Source: Streptomyces sp. ITFR-16
GTDB lineage: Bacteria > Actinomycetota > Actinomycetes > Streptomycetales > Streptomycetaceae
DNA: 64,000 nt
Assembly: GCF_031844705.1 (NCBI RefSeq)
Contig: NZ_CP134609.1
Coordinates: forward strand, 248,001 to 312,000
Reading direction: 5' to 3'
Positions 32,792 through 41,550 of the stretch are shown here, piece after piece. A program made the position numbers and the translations under genes. Under the pieces are notes generated by a model. That model was not told the origin of the DNA, searched no databases, and was given only the letters and a program-made list of their open reading frames with translations. Positions within the stretch are counted from its first letter, which is position 1, and every line of letters begins with the position of its first letter.

Positions 32792-33280
32792 TCAGAGCGC
32801 GCGGTGCATGATGTGCAGCCCGACGAAGCCCTTCGCCGGGTGGTCGAACCCCTCCGGCAGGGTCCCCAGGATCTCGAAGCCGAGCGACCGGTAGAGGCCG
32901 ACCGCCGCGACGTTGGTCTCCACGACCGCGTTGAACTGCATCGCCCGGTACCCCGACTCGCGGGCCCAGTCCAGGCTGTACTGGCACAGGGCCCGCCCCA
33001 CACCCTTCCCGGAATGCCGGGGATCGACCATGTAGCTGGCGCTGGCGATGTGCGAACCGTTGCCCATGTGGTTCCTGTTCATCTTCGCCGTGCCCAGGAC
33101 GGTCCCGTCGTCGGCGACCGCGACCACCGCACGGCTCGGCGGCTTCACCAGCCACCAGTCCTGCCCGTCGGCCTCTCCCAGGTCGAGCGGGAAGGTGAAC
33201 GTCTCGCCCGCGGCGACGATTTCGTGGAAGAACGGCCAGATGGCAGGCCAGTCCTCGGCGGTGGCTTCTCTGATCAACAT
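32792..33280 (-). CDS. GNAT-family N-acetyltransferase (phosphinothricin-acetyltransferase-like)
   Basis: A 162-residue acetyltransferase. MLIREATAEDWPAIWPFFHE is the first motif, YMVDPRHSGKGVGRALCQY holds the acetyl-CoA loop, and FNAVVETNVAAVGLYRSLGF followed by GTLPEGF is the ending typical of the Pat/YncA subgroup. The substrate is unknown. ATG 33280 is preferred to a TTG two codons upstream. Confidence 0.9.
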   Translation of the reverse strand: MLIREATAEDWPAIWPFFHEIVAAGETFTFPLDLGEADGQDWWLVKPPSRAVVAVADDGTVLGTAKMNRNHMGNGSHIASASYMVDPRHSGKGVGRALCQYSLDWARESGYRAMQFNAVVETNVAAVGLYRSLGFEILGTLPEGFDHPAKGFVGLHIMHRAL

Positions 33281-33319
33281 GCGCAAAGAATGCCTGGTCA
33301 GCAGGATTTTGGCGAGCGC

Positions 33320-34474
33320 TTAGCTCCTGTCCCCGGCCGCCCCACGTCCCGTGCTCCCCCACGACCGGAGGAGGGTCCGGCTCCCGGCGGGCCGTGTCCG
33401 GTGGCCGCTGGGACGTGTCCGACGGCCGGCGGGCCCGGGGGCGCCGGGCACCGCAGCCGCCCGGGGCCGCCGGCCACCGCGCACGCCCCGCAGCCGGAGC
33501 CTCGCCAGCAGCCCGGCTGGCCGGGCCGCCCCAACCGGTCCCGGCGGCCCGCCCGTTCCCACCGGTTCGCCCGCCTCGGCCGGGGCGCCCGGGCCGACCG
33601 GCTCAGCCCGCTCGACCGAGTCCGCAGGCTCCGCCGGCACCCCCTGCCCCTCGCCCTCTCCCTCCGGTCCGGGCCGCCGCGTGTCCCCCGGGCGCGGAGC
33701 CGGGCGCAGTTCGCGGGCGTTGTCCAGCTCCATGACGAGGCTGATCCGGCGCCAGAGGATCTCGTCCGGTTCGTCGGCGAGCATCAGCCGCTCCCTCGCC
33801 TCCCGGCCGGCGATCGAACCCCGCCCGCCGAGGAGCGGTTCGGGCCGGACCCGGTTGAAGTAGGCCCGCTCGTAGGGGTCGTCCACCACTTCCGCCAGCT
33901 GGACGGGGTCCAGTGTCTGCGCGACCACCGCCGCGCGCGCCCAGGGGTCCTCGGTCAGCTCCAGCAGCCGCTCGACTCTGCGCGAGCGCCAGTTGCGCGG
34001 CCGGCAGTCCGCTCCGGCGGCCAGCCGCTCGCGCATCCAGGGCGGGCTGTTGCCCACCAGCAGCTCGGGCGAACGGGAGGCCAGCGCGCCCACCTCCTGG
34101 GCGAGATAGAGCCACACCACGGCCCGGTAGCGGTTGAGGCAGAAGGCGACGGGTGTGACGCATCCGGCGCGGGCAAGCCGGGTGAAACGGACTGTGCTGA
34201 TCCCGAGCAGGGCGGCCCCCTCCGCCGTGCCCACCGTGCGCACCCGCGCCTGGAGCGTGCCGGGGAAACCCTCCTGCGACCGCAGGCGCTCGATCTCCTC
34301 GCGGCCGACCTCCGGCCGGCCGCCGTCCCGCCGGGCACGCGTCCTGACCGCGCCCAGCTGGACCGCCAGGTCGAACTCACCCCGTTTCAGCTCCAGCTCC
34401 ACCGCCGCCCGGCTCGCGGCAACCGTCCGGCCGCCGTCGCCGCCCACTGCTTCCGTTGTCTCCGTCATCGGCAT
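33320..34474 (-). CDS. DUF6397-family protein
   Basis: A 384-residue protein. The first 250 residues have a repeated helix-turn-helix-like arrangement: VELELKRGEFDLAVQLGAVR, GRPEVGREEIERLRSQEGFP, then VGTAEGAALLGISTVRFTRL and NRYRAVVWLYLAQEV. This fits DUF6397, a streptomycete family with MerR/excisionase-like DNA-binding segments and no known role. After about residue 255 it becomes a Pro/Gly/Arg-rich disordered tail. GGGGGAG lies seven bases before ATG 34474; an earlier in-frame start at 34516 is less likely. Confidence 0.78.
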   Translation of the reverse strand: MPMTETTEAVGGDGGRTVAASRAAVELELKRGEFDLAVQLGAVRTRARRDGGRPEVGREEIERLRSQEGFPGTLQARVRTVGTAEGAALLGISTVRFTRLARAGCVTPVAFCLNRYRAVVWLYLAQEVGALASRSPELLVGNSPPWMRERLAAGADCRPRNWRSRRVERLLELTEDPWARAAVVAQTLDPVQLAEVVDDPYERAYFNRVRPEPLLGGRGSIAGREARERLMLADEPDEILWRRISLVMELDNARELRPAPRPGDTRRPGPEGEGEGQGVPAEPADSVERAEPVGPGAPAEAGEPVGTGGPPGPVGAARPAGLLARLRLRGVRGGRRPRAAAVPGAPGPAGRRTRPSGHRTRPAGSRTLLRSWGSTGRGAAGDRS

Positions 34475-34582
34475 GACGCTGCTCCCCCGTGCGATCCGAA
34501 TACTCTCCGTGATCACGGTAATACGGGGAAGTCAACTTCCGCCGAGCCTGTGGACAACTCCGGTGCCGGGCGCCGGGGCCGG

Positions 34583-34996
34583 TCAGAGCCGGTTGATCCC
34601 CGGGTCCCCGTCCTTCCGTGCGGCCACCTTGAGGTGCTCCCCGACCCGGTTGACCAGCAGCGTCATCTCGTACGCCACCTGCCCCACGTCGGCCTCCGCC
34701 TCACTGAGCACGCACAGGCAGCTGCCGTCCCCCGCAGCCGTCACGAAGAGCAGCGCCTCGTCGAACTCCACCATGGTCTGCCGTGCCTTTCCGGCCCGGA
34801 AGTGGCGTCCCGATCCCCGGGCGAGGCTGTGCAGCCCGGACGAGACGGCGGCCAGATGCTCCGCGTCCTCGCGGGCCAGTCCGGCGCTCGCACCGGTCAC
34901 CAGGCCGTCGTTGGACAGCACCAGTGCGTGCCGTATGTGCTCCACCCGGCTGGTGAGATCGTCGAGCAGCCAGTCGAGTCCCCGGTCAAGCGCCAT
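34583..34996 (-). CDS. Roadblock/LC7-domain protein
   Basis: A 137-residue single-domain protein: LDWLLDDLTSRVEHIRHALVLSNDGLVTGASAGL, then LAAVSSGLHSLARG and ALLFVTAAGDGSCLCVLSEAEADVGQVAYEMTLLV. In Streptomyces such proteins (MglB-like) are part of conservons, with a sensor kinase, DUF742 and a Ras-like GTPase. None of those partners is next to it here, so it is an isolated copy. GGGAGGAA precedes ATG 34996. It could act as a GTPase-activating partner in trans. Confidence 0.92.
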   Translation of the reverse strand: MALDRGLDWLLDDLTSRVEHIRHALVLSNDGLVTGASAGLAREDAEHLAAVSSGLHSLARGSGRHFRAGKARQTMVEFDEALLFVTAAGDGSCLCVLSEAEADVGQVAYEMTLLVNRVGEHLKVAARKDGDPGINRL

Positions 34997-35231
34997 TCTG
35001 TTTCCTCCCCGTTCATGCGTTCCCCGTGCCCCACTTGAGCGCAAGCCTTGCGCACGGGTCACTCCGGGGCAAGCACCCTTCTGCACATCACCGGGGCGTT
35101 ATCAGGACATGACGGCCAGGGCCCCCGGGCCGGCCGTCCTGCCGCGCGCGGCTCCGGAGGCGCCGTTCGTGGCGCCTACACTGGTTCACCTCGGGTGCGA
35201 GGAGTCAGCCCAGGCGGACGGGAGTACGAGA

Positions 35232-35597
35232 GTGTCGACAGGTGCCGGCGGCGGTTTCCAGGATCCGCCCGCAGAGGTGCTGGCCGAGGCGGCTGCCGCC
35301 TTCGGTCTGCTGGCGACGCCCGCCCGGCTGCACATCGTGTGGGCGCTGGCCCAGGGCGAGAGCGATGTGACCGGGCTCGCCGAGCGGGTGGGCGGCACGC
35401 TGCCCTCCGTGAGCCAGCACCTCACCAAGCTGAAGCTGGCCGGGCTCGTCCGCTCCCGGCGCGAGGGCCGGCGTCAGGTCTACCTGGTCGACGATCCCGA
35501 TGTGGTGACGGTGGTCCGCCTGATGGTGGACCAGCTCGCGGCGCGGGCCGGGCACCCGCCCGCGCAGCCCGCGCGTATACGTGAACTCGGTGCCTGA
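35232..35597 (+). CDS. ArsR-family regulator
   Basis: A 121-residue winged-helix protein with a GTG start (GGAG seven bases before). The core is LLATPARLHIVWALAQGESDVTGLAERVGGTLPSVSQHLTKLKLAGLVRSRREGRRQVYLVDDP. There is no cysteine, so an ELCVCDL-type metal site is absent; metal, if sensed, must use His/Asp (DDPDVVTVVRLMVDQL region). Its end overlaps the MgtA-type ATPase gene by 17 bases, so the two are cotranscribed and the regulator probably controls the transporter. Confidence 0.9.
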   Translation: MSTGAGGGFQDPPAEVLAEAAAAFGLLATPARLHIVWALAQGESDVTGLAERVGGTLPSVSQHLTKLKLAGLVRSRREGRRQVYLVDDPDVVTVVRLMVDQLAARAGHPPAQPARIRELGA

Positions 35598-38298
35598 GAG
35601 CGCTGCCGCGGCGGGGTCCGGACCGGTCGGCGAGCACGCGGCCGTCGTCGTTCCGCTGCCCGGCGCCACCCGCTCCCCCGGTCCCGACCCGGCGCCCGTC
35701 ACCGCGATGACCTCGCTCCAGGTGCTGCGGTCGCTGGACAGCGGCCCGAAGGGTCTGCCGGAGCAGCAGGCGCAGGAACGGCTGACACGGTTCGGTGAGA
35801 ACGTCCTGCCAGCGCGGCGCCCGCTGTCCTGGCCCGTGCGCTTCGTACGGACCCTGCGCGACCCCTTCACCTCCGTGCTGCTGTGCCTGGGCCTGGTCTC
35901 GGCCGCGGTGAACGCCTGGGGCACGGCCGCGGTGACGCTGGTGCTCGCGGTGGTGAGCTGTGTGCTGCGGTCGGCGGAGGAGCACCGGGCCGACCGGGCC
36001 ACCGCGGCGCTGCGCGAGCTGGTGGCGACGACCGCGACGGTGCTGCGCCGAAGTTCGCCGGACGCGGTGCCGCAGGCCCGCGAGGTGCCGGTCGGGGAGC
36101 TCGTGCCGGGCGATGTGATCCTGCTCGGCCCGGGGGACCTCGTACCCGCCGATGTACAGCTCCTGCGGGCGAGCGGCCTCACCGTGCATCAGTCCGCCCT
36201 CACCGGGGAGTCCGCGCCGGTCGCGAAGCATCCGCTGGACGCGACGGACCGGGCCGGGCCGGCGGTGCGGGACGCGGCCGGCGCGGGAGCGGGCGTCCTC
36301 GCCCGGCCGCAGTCGTGTTTCCAGGGCAGCAGCGTGGCGACCGGCAGCGGGACGGCCGTGGTGGTGGCGACCGGTGCGGACACCCGGTTCGCGGCCGCGT
36401 ACGACCGCTCGGCACGCCGTCGTGGCGCGAGCGCGTTCGACCGGTCGGTGCAGGGGATCTCCTGGACGCTGATCCGGTTCATGCTGCTCACCCCGCCGCT
36501 GGTGCTGATGGCGAACGCCGCGCTGCGCGGGCGGGGGCTGGAGACGCTGCCGTTCGCGGTCGCCGTCGCGGTGGGGCTGACGCCCGAGATGCTGCCGGTC
36601 ATCGTGACGACGGCGCTCGCCCGGGGTGCCTCGCTGCTCGCGCGCGACAGCGGGGTGATCGTCAGACAGCTGCCCGCCCTGCACGATCTGGGCGCGATCG
36701 ATGTGCTGTGTCTGGACAAGACCGGCACCCTCACCCAGGACCGGCCGCTCGTCGACGGATCGCTCGGCCGGGCGGGCGAGGCCGATCCGCAGGTGCTCCA
36801 CTGGGCGGCCGTCAACGCGCTCTGGACGCTCCAGCTGGCGGACCTGCCCGCGCCGGACGTCCTGGACGAGGCCGTTCTGGACGCCTGGGAGAAGCGGAGT
36901 GCGCAGGGTGCCCCGCCGTGCCTTCCGGTCGAGGCGTACGACGCGGTGGCGGCGCTGCCGTTCGACCCGGTACGCCGGCTCTCCACGGCGGTGGTCCGGC
37001 GGCCCGGCCGGCTCGGCGCCCATGTCCTGGTGACGAAGGGGGCGGTGGAAGCCGTCCTGGAGCGGTGCGACCTGGACCCGGCGGAGCGGGAGCGGCTGAC
37101 CGCCCTGGCGGACCGGAAGACGGCCGACGGTTCGCGGCTGCTGGCCGTCGCCCGTACCGAGCGGGCCGCACGGCTCGGCCCGTACACCCCGGCCGACGAA
37201 CGGGGGCTCTCCTTCCTCGGCTTCGTCTCCCTGCACGACGCCCTGACCCCGAGCGCCTCGGACGCGCTGGCGGTGCTGCACCGCCGGGGCGTCACGGTGA
37301 AGGTGCTCACCGGCGACCACCCGGGCACCGCCGCCCGCGCCTGCCGGGATCTCGGGCTCCCGGCGGGCGATGTGCTGTGCGCGGAGGAGATCGACGCACT
37401 GTCCGACGGTGAACTGGCCGGCGCGGCCGGGCGGACGGCCGTCTTCGCCCGCTGCACCCCCGCGCACAAGGCCCGGATCGTCGCCGCGCTGCGCGGCTCG
37501 GGCCACACCACCGGCTTCCTCGGCGACGGGGTCAACGACCTGCCCGCGCTGCGCGCCGCCGATGTGGGCATCTGCCCCCGCAACGCCGTCGATGTCGTAC
37601 GGGAGACGGCCGACGTGGTCCTCGCGGAGAAGGATCTCGGGGCCATCGACCACGCGATCACGGCGGGACGGCGCAGCAGCGGCACCATCGCCGCCTATCT
37701 GCGCATCACGCTGTCGTCGAACCTCGGCAATGTCATCGCGATGCTCGGGGCGGGTCTGCTGCTGCCGTTCCTGCCGATGCTCCCGGCGCAGGTCCTGGTG
37801 CAGAACCTGTGCTTCGACGCGGCGCAGCTCGCCTTCGCCTTCGACCGGCCCTCGTCCTCGGTGCTGCGGGGGCCGACCGTGCTGCGCCCCAGGGACTTCC
37901 TCCGGTTCATCACGGGCTTCGGTCTGCTGAACGCCGCGGCGGACCTGGCGACCTTCGCCGTGCTCGCCCTCGCACTGCACGGCTCGCCGGCGGACGGCCA
38001 GGCTGCCTTCCACTCCGGCTGGTTCACCGAGAACCTCCTCACCCAGGCCCTGGTGATGCTGCTTCTGCGCACCGGCAGGCGCAGTGCCTGGGGCGGCGGG
38101 GGCGGGCCGCTGCGGGCGGCGGCGGCCGGTCTCGCGGCCGTCGGCATCCTGCTGCCGCTGACCGGGCTGGGCCCGCTGCTGGGCATGAGCGCGCTGCCGC
38201 CGCTCTATTACCTGTTGCTCGCCGGAGTTCTCGCGCTGTACGCCTGTGCTCTGGGAGCGGCCCGCAACCGCTACGAACGGATCCGGGGGACCTCATGA
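35581..38298 (+). CDS. mgtA: Magnesium-translocating-type P-type ATPase
   Basis: A 905-residue membrane cation pump of the P3B/MgtA branch. The cytoplasmic actuator motif is LTGES, phosphorylation occurs at Asp in LCLDKTGTLTQD, the nucleotide hinge is TGDHPG, and GDGVNDLPAL ends the P domain. The sequence VGLTPEMLPVIVTTALARGA in M4 is the MgtA/MgtB signature. About ten membrane spans are predicted, with four after residue 690. The N-terminal 30 residues are variable. GTG start within the 3' end of the ArsR gene. Under control of that ArsR it may import Mg2+ or another divalent cation. Confidence 0.9.
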   Translation: MNSVPESAAAAGSGPVGEHAAVVVPLPGATRSPGPDPAPVTAMTSLQVLRSLDSGPKGLPEQQAQERLTRFGENVLPARRPLSWPVRFVRTLRDPFTSVLLCLGLVSAAVNAWGTAAVTLVLAVVSCVLRSAEEHRADRATAALRELVATTATVLRRSSPDAVPQAREVPVGELVPGDVILLGPGDLVPADVQLLRASGLTVHQSALTGESAPVAKHPLDATDRAGPAVRDAAGAGAGVLARPQSCFQGSSVATGSGTAVVVATGADTRFAAAYDRSARRRGASAFDRSVQGISWTLIRFMLLTPPLVLMANAALRGRGLETLPFAVAVAVGLTPEMLPVIVTTALARGASLLARDSGVIVRQLPALHDLGAIDVLCLDKTGTLTQDRPLVDGSLGRAGEADPQVLHWAAVNALWTLQLADLPAPDVLDEAVLDAWEKRSAQGAPPCLPVEAYDAVAALPFDPVRRLSTAVVRRPGRLGAHVLVTKGAVEAVLERCDLDPAERERLTALADRKTADGSRLLAVARTERAARLGPYTPADERGLSFLGFVSLHDALTPSASDALAVLHRRGVTVKVLTGDHPGTAARACRDLGLPAGDVLCAEEIDALSDGELAGAAGRTAVFARCTPAHKARIVAALRGSGHTTGFLGDGVNDLPALRAADVGICPRNAVDVVRETADVVLAEKDLGAIDHAITAGRRSSGTIAAYLRITLSSNLGNVIAMLGAGLLLPFLPMLPAQVLVQNLCFDAAQLAFAFDRPSSSVLRGPTVLRPRDFLRFITGFGLLNAAADLATFAVLALALHGSPADGQAAFHSGWFTENLLTQALVMLLLRTGRRSAWGGGGGPLRAAAAGLAAVGILLPLTGLGPLLGMSALPPLYYLLLAGVLALYACALGAARNRYERIRGTS

Positions 38299-39029
38299 CC
38301 GCGGCGAGTACCGGCCGGTGCGACACGGACACGGCGACCGCCGGACGGCCCTCGGTACGGGTGCGGCGTGCCACCGCCGATGACATCGGGGCGCTGGTGC
38401 GCCTGCGGGCGCTGATGCTGGACGCCATGGGGACGGACACCGGGGACGAGCACGCTCCCTGGCGGGCCGACGCGGCGCGCTGGTTCGCCGACCGGATGCC
38501 GATGGCCGACGCGTTCGCCGCGTTCGTCGTCGACGATCCGGAGCTGGGTGTGGTGGCGTGCGCGGTGGGCGCGTGCGACGCGCACGCGCCGAGCCCGGCC
38601 AACCCCAGCGGACTGCACGGCCATGTCCCCAATGTGAGCACCGATCCGCTGCGGCGCAGGCGCGGCCACGCGCGGGCCTGCGTGGCCGCGCTGCTCGACT
38701 GGTTCCGTCGGGAGACGCGGGTCACGGTGATCGGCCTCAACGCCACCGGGGACGGAGCCGGTCTGTACGAGTCACTGGGCTTCGAGGCGCCCCTGCACCC
38801 GGCGCTGCAACTGCGGACGGCCCCCGGGCCGGTCCGAGCCGGGCCCGGCGGTTCGGCGGCGGCCGGAAGGTCGCGGGGGTACGGCAGCGGGGCGGAGGCC
38901 GTGGCGGTTCAGCCGTACGAGAGGTCGCTGCACGGGTCGTCGTCGGCCGAGCGTGCCTCATCGGTGACGGCGGACGGGACGGCGGGTGCCGCCGAGGCGG
39001 CGGGAGCGGGCGACGGGTCGGCCGCGTAG
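38295..39029 (+). CDS. GNAT-family N-acetyltransferase with long tail
   Basis: A 244-residue protein whose ATG overlaps the stop of the ATPase gene (ATGA). The acetyltransferase domain covers about 20-180: RRATADDIGALVRLRALML, VPNVSTDPLRRRRGHARACVAALLDWF (cofactor loop) and GLNATGDGAGLYESLGF. The last 65 residues are low-complexity Gly/Ala/Ser, and their DNA is the antisense of the LytR gene's 3' end (121 bases of tail-to-tail overlap), so that tail is probably not functional. Third gene of the ArsR-MgtA operon. Confidence 0.85.
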   Translation: MTAASTGRCDTDTATAGRPSVRVRRATADDIGALVRLRALMLDAMGTDTGDEHAPWRADAARWFADRMPMADAFAAFVVDDPELGVVACAVGACDAHAPSPANPSGLHGHVPNVSTDPLRRRRGHARACVAALLDWFRRETRVTVIGLNATGDGAGLYESLGFEAPLHPALQLRTAPGPVRAGPGGSAAAGRSRGYGSGAEAVAVQPYERSLHGSSSAERASSVTADGTAGAAEAAGAGDGSAA

Positions 39030-40387
39030 TCCCGGCCCACGATCACCTGGATTCCGGGGCCGGCCGACTCCGTCACCCGCGCGCCCCCGAACAGCCGGGC
39101 GGTGGTCTCGGCCGCCGCCCGCTGTCCGGGGCCGTACTCGACGACGGTGGCGGCCTGGTCCTGGGCGTTCGCGGTGGCCGTGCCGGTGACGGTGAAGCCG
39201 TGGGTGCGCAGGAGTTCCGCCGCTCGGGCCGCCAGCCCGTTCACGGTGGTGCCGTTGTAGACGGCGACATCGATGCCCTTGCCGGAGACAGGGGCGGCCG
39301 GCGAGGACTTCTCGGGTGAGCCGCGATCGTCGCGCGCCTTGCCCGCCGTGGCGCGGCCGTCGAGGGTGCGGTCGGCCTTGAGCGCCGCCCACAGCGCGTC
39401 GGCGTCCGGCTCCACGACGGCGACGCGCGCGCCCTCGTAGCGCCAGGGCACCGTGACGAACTTGGTGTTGTGCAAGTCGATGTTCTTCATCGACATCACG
39501 AAGGAGAGGAGTTTGTCGGCCGATCCGAGCCCCGGGTCGACGGTCATCGCGTCGGTGGCGGCGTCGGCCAGCGGGAGCAGGGTGGTGGGGTTGAGGCCGC
39601 GGGACTTGACCTTCTTGATCAGGGAGGCGACGAAGGCCTGCTGCCGCTTGATCCGCCCTATGTCGGAGCCGTCGCCGATGCCGTGCCGCAGGCGTACGTA
39701 GTCGAGGGCGCGCTGTCCGGAGACGGTCTGCGGCCCCTTGGCGAAGACCAGGGAGCCCTGGGTGGGGCGCTTGGGGTTCAGGTCGCGCTCGTGGATGTCC
39801 TGCGGAAGGCAGACGGGCACGCCGCCGACGGCCTTGGTCAGGGCGGAGAAGCCGGCGAAGTCGATCACGACCGTGTGGTCGACGCGCAGCCCGGTGAGAT
39901 GTTCCACCGTGTTCTGGGTGCAGGCGGGATTGCCCTCGGCGGTCTCCCCCACCGAGAACGCCCCGTTGAACTGGCTGTGGGGCCGGGGCGCCGTCCAGGC
40001 ACCGCCGGGCTTCTTGCAGGCCGGGATGTCGACCATCGCGTCACGGGGCACGGACACGGCGACGGCGTGCTTGCGGTCGGCATAGACATGGAGCAGGAAC
40101 ACGGTGTCGGAGCGGCCGACCGCGCCCGTGCTGCCACCGAGGCCGCTGTTGTCTCCCGCGCGGGTGTCCGACCCGATGACCAGGACGTTCTGTCCGCCGG
40201 CCGTGCCGGGCGGCCGGTCGCCGGAGATCCCGTCGGCGCTGAAGGTGTCGATGCTGCCGGTCAGCTTGAGGTAGCCCCAGCCGACGCCGGCGACGAGCAG
40301 CACGAGGAAGGACAGCCCGAACATCGCCGTCCTTCGCAGCCGGCCTCCCCGCCCTCCGGCCGCTGTCCCCTTGCGACTGCCTGCCAT
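38909..40387 (-). CDS. LCP-family (LytR-CpsA-Psr) cell-wall glycopolymer ligase
   Basis: A 492-residue membrane-anchored enzyme. One N-terminal transmembrane helix (LRRTAMFGLSFLVLLVAGVGWGYL), an LCP domain (NVLVIGSDTRAG, GRSDTVFLLHVYADRKHAVAVSVPRD, SQFNGAFSVG, LDYVRLRHGIGDGSDIGRIKRQQ) and a C-terminal LytR_C domain (DVAVYNGTTVNGLAARAAELL to VIVGRDYA) are in order. The Arg and Asp residues that hold the polyprenyl phosphate are present. LCP enzymes attach teichoic-type or other polymers to peptidoglycan. The end ADDDPCSDLSYG is typical for streptomycetes. ATG 40387 is chosen; an ATG at 40438 is possible. Confidence 0.93.
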   Translation of the reverse strand: MAGSRKGTAAGGRGGRLRRTAMFGLSFLVLLVAGVGWGYLKLTGSIDTFSADGISGDRPPGTAGGQNVLVIGSDTRAGDNSGLGGSTGAVGRSDTVFLLHVYADRKHAVAVSVPRDAMVDIPACKKPGGAWTAPRPHSQFNGAFSVGETAEGNPACTQNTVEHLTGLRVDHTVVIDFAGFSALTKAVGGVPVCLPQDIHERDLNPKRPTQGSLVFAKGPQTVSGQRALDYVRLRHGIGDGSDIGRIKRQQAFVASLIKKVKSRGLNPTTLLPLADAATDAMTVDPGLGSADKLLSFVMSMKNIDLHNTKFVTVPWRYEGARVAVVEPDADALWAALKADRTLDGRATAGKARDDRGSPEKSSPAAPVSGKGIDVAVYNGTTVNGLAARAAELLRTHGFTVTGTATANAQDQAATVVEYGPGQRAAAETTARLFGGARVTESAGPGIQVIVGRDYAADPSPAPAASAAPAVPSAVTDEARSADDDPCSDLSYG

Positions 40388-40448
40388 GCCACCCCGTTCG
40401 TCCGGCTGCCACGGAGGGTTGCCACCGCCCGCCCCCATGGTTGTACAG

Positions 40449-40456
40449 TTGCGCAA
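40449..40456. promoter_or_regulatory. TTGCGCAA palindrome upstream of lytR
   Basis: An eight-base perfect palindrome about 62 bases upstream of the LytR ATG and 123 bases before tatA. The same core recurs at 40794-40805. Confidence 0.4.
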
Positions 40457-40578
40457 TGTAGCAAGTGTCGGTGTCCGGGTGGATCACCGGTTCGCGTCCA
40501 TCGTCGGTCCGATCCCCTGTCCGCACACGGCTGCTGGAAACATTGACCGGAAGACATCTGCGGAAAGGGCGTCGGCTC

Positions 40579-40743
40579 ATGCTGCGCAACGGCCTCGAAC
40601 CCTGGCACCTGCTGATCGTGGCGATCGTGGTGCTGGTTCTCTTCGGCTCGAAGAAACTACCGGACACCGCCCGCGCCCTGGGCAAATCCATGCGGATCCT
40701 GAAGAGTGAGGCCAAGGCCATGAAGGAGGACGCACCGCAGTGA
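40579..40743 (+). CDS. tatA: Short TatA/E-type twin-arginine translocase protein
   Basis: A 54-residue membrane protein: [20 protein letters not shown] is the short membrane helix, [20 protein letters not shown] the hinge and amphipathic helix with the FGxxxLP mark, followed by KSEAKAMK. That is the TatA layout, but the charged tail is much shorter than in the main Streptomyces TatA (about 90 aa). No tatB or tatC is adjacent. It may be a second TatA that tunes Tat export. An in-frame ATG at 40465 is rejected because the extra residues have no TatA character. Confidence 0.88.
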   Translation: MLRNGLEPWHLLIVAIVVLVLFGSKKLPDTARALGKSMRILKSEAKAMKEDAPQ

Positions 40744-40793
40744 GCCGCGCGCCCGCGCTCTCCTCTGCGCTCGCACCCGTCCGCCATTTCATG

Positions 40794-40805
40794 GATTGCG
40801 CAATC
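40794..40805. promoter_or_regulatory. GATTGCGCAATC palindrome upstream of terD
   Basis: A twelve-base perfect palindrome 105 bases before the TerD ATG. It contains the same TTGCGCAA core as the site in front of lytR, suggesting one regulator for both sides of tatA. Confidence 0.45.
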
Positions 40806-40910
40806 AGGGAACCATAGGGGAACAGCCGTCGTTTCTTTCCGTGACGGCCGTACGAGCGCCGGGCGGCACCACACCGGCCGGCGCACCACCGGATTATTTG
40901 GAGGAAGTTC

Positions 40911-41486
40911 ATGGGTGTGACCCTGGCCAAGGGCGGCAACGTCTCCTTGTCGAAGGAGGCGCCCGGCCTGACCGCGGTGACGGTCGGCCTGGGCTGGGAC
41001 GTACGGACGACCACCGGCGCCGACCACGACCTCGACGCCAGTGCGCTGCTGTGCTCGGAGACCGGCAAGGTCCTCTCCGACCTGCACTTCGTCTTCTACA
41101 ACAACCTCAACAGCCCTGACGGCTCGGTCCAGCACACCGGTGACAACCTCACGGGTGAGGGCGAGGGCGACGACGAGTCCATCAACGTCGACCTCTCGGC
41201 CGTCCCGGCGGACGTCGCGAAGATAGTCTTCCCGGTCTCCATCCATGACGCCCAGAGCCGCGGCCAGAGCTTCGGCCAGGTGCGCAACGCGTTCATCCGC
41301 GTGGTGAACCAGGCCAACGGCGTGGAGCTCGCCCGCTACGACCTCAGCGAGGACGCCTCGACGGAGACGGCGATGGTGTTCGGCGAGCTGTACCGGCACG
41401 GTGCGGAGTGGAAGTTCCGCGCGGTCGGCCAGGGGTACGCCTCCGGCCTGGCGGGCATCGCGTCCGACTACGGCGTCAACGTCTGA
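40911..41486 (+). CDS. terD: TerD-family stress protein
   Basis: A 191-residue calcium-binding protein of the tellurite-resistance/stress group. [81 protein letters not shown] and [13 protein letters not shown] are the standard TerD blocks; the acidic [12 protein letters not shown] loop binds Ca2+. The length equals canonical TerD. The ATG follows GGAGGAAG. Streptomycetes carry several such genes; here it stands alone without terB, terC or terE. A very strong terminator follows. Confidence 0.95.
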   Translation: MGVTLAKGGNVSLSKEAPGLTAVTVGLGWDVRTTTGADHDLDASALLCSETGKVLSDLHFVFYNNLNSPDGSVQHTGDNLTGEGEGDDESINVDLSAVPADVAKIVFPVSIHDAQSRGQSFGQVRNAFIRVVNQANGVELARYDLSEDASTETAMVFGELYRHGAEWKFRAVGQGYASGLAGIASDYGVNV

Positions 41487-41505
41487 CGCGTACGTACGCG
41501 AAGGG

Positions 41506-41546
41506 GCCCCGGCCCCGCCCCGGATCACCGGCGGCGGGGCCGGGGC
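41506..41546. terminator. 14-bp perfect-stem bidirectional terminator
   Basis: GCCCCGGCCCCGCC (41506-41519) pairs with 41533-41546 around a 13-base loop, between convergent terD and the MMPL gene. Confidence 0.88.
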
Positions 41547-41550
41547 TCCG

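Noticed and set aside
35422..38013. 863-codon open frame on the minus strand opposite the MgtA-type ATPase
   Set aside because: No domain; the opposite strand has all P-type ATPase motifs in order.
41506..41546. Long GC-rich dyad considered as a recombination or att site
   Set aside because: Placed exactly between convergent terD and MMPL genes, so a terminator is enough.
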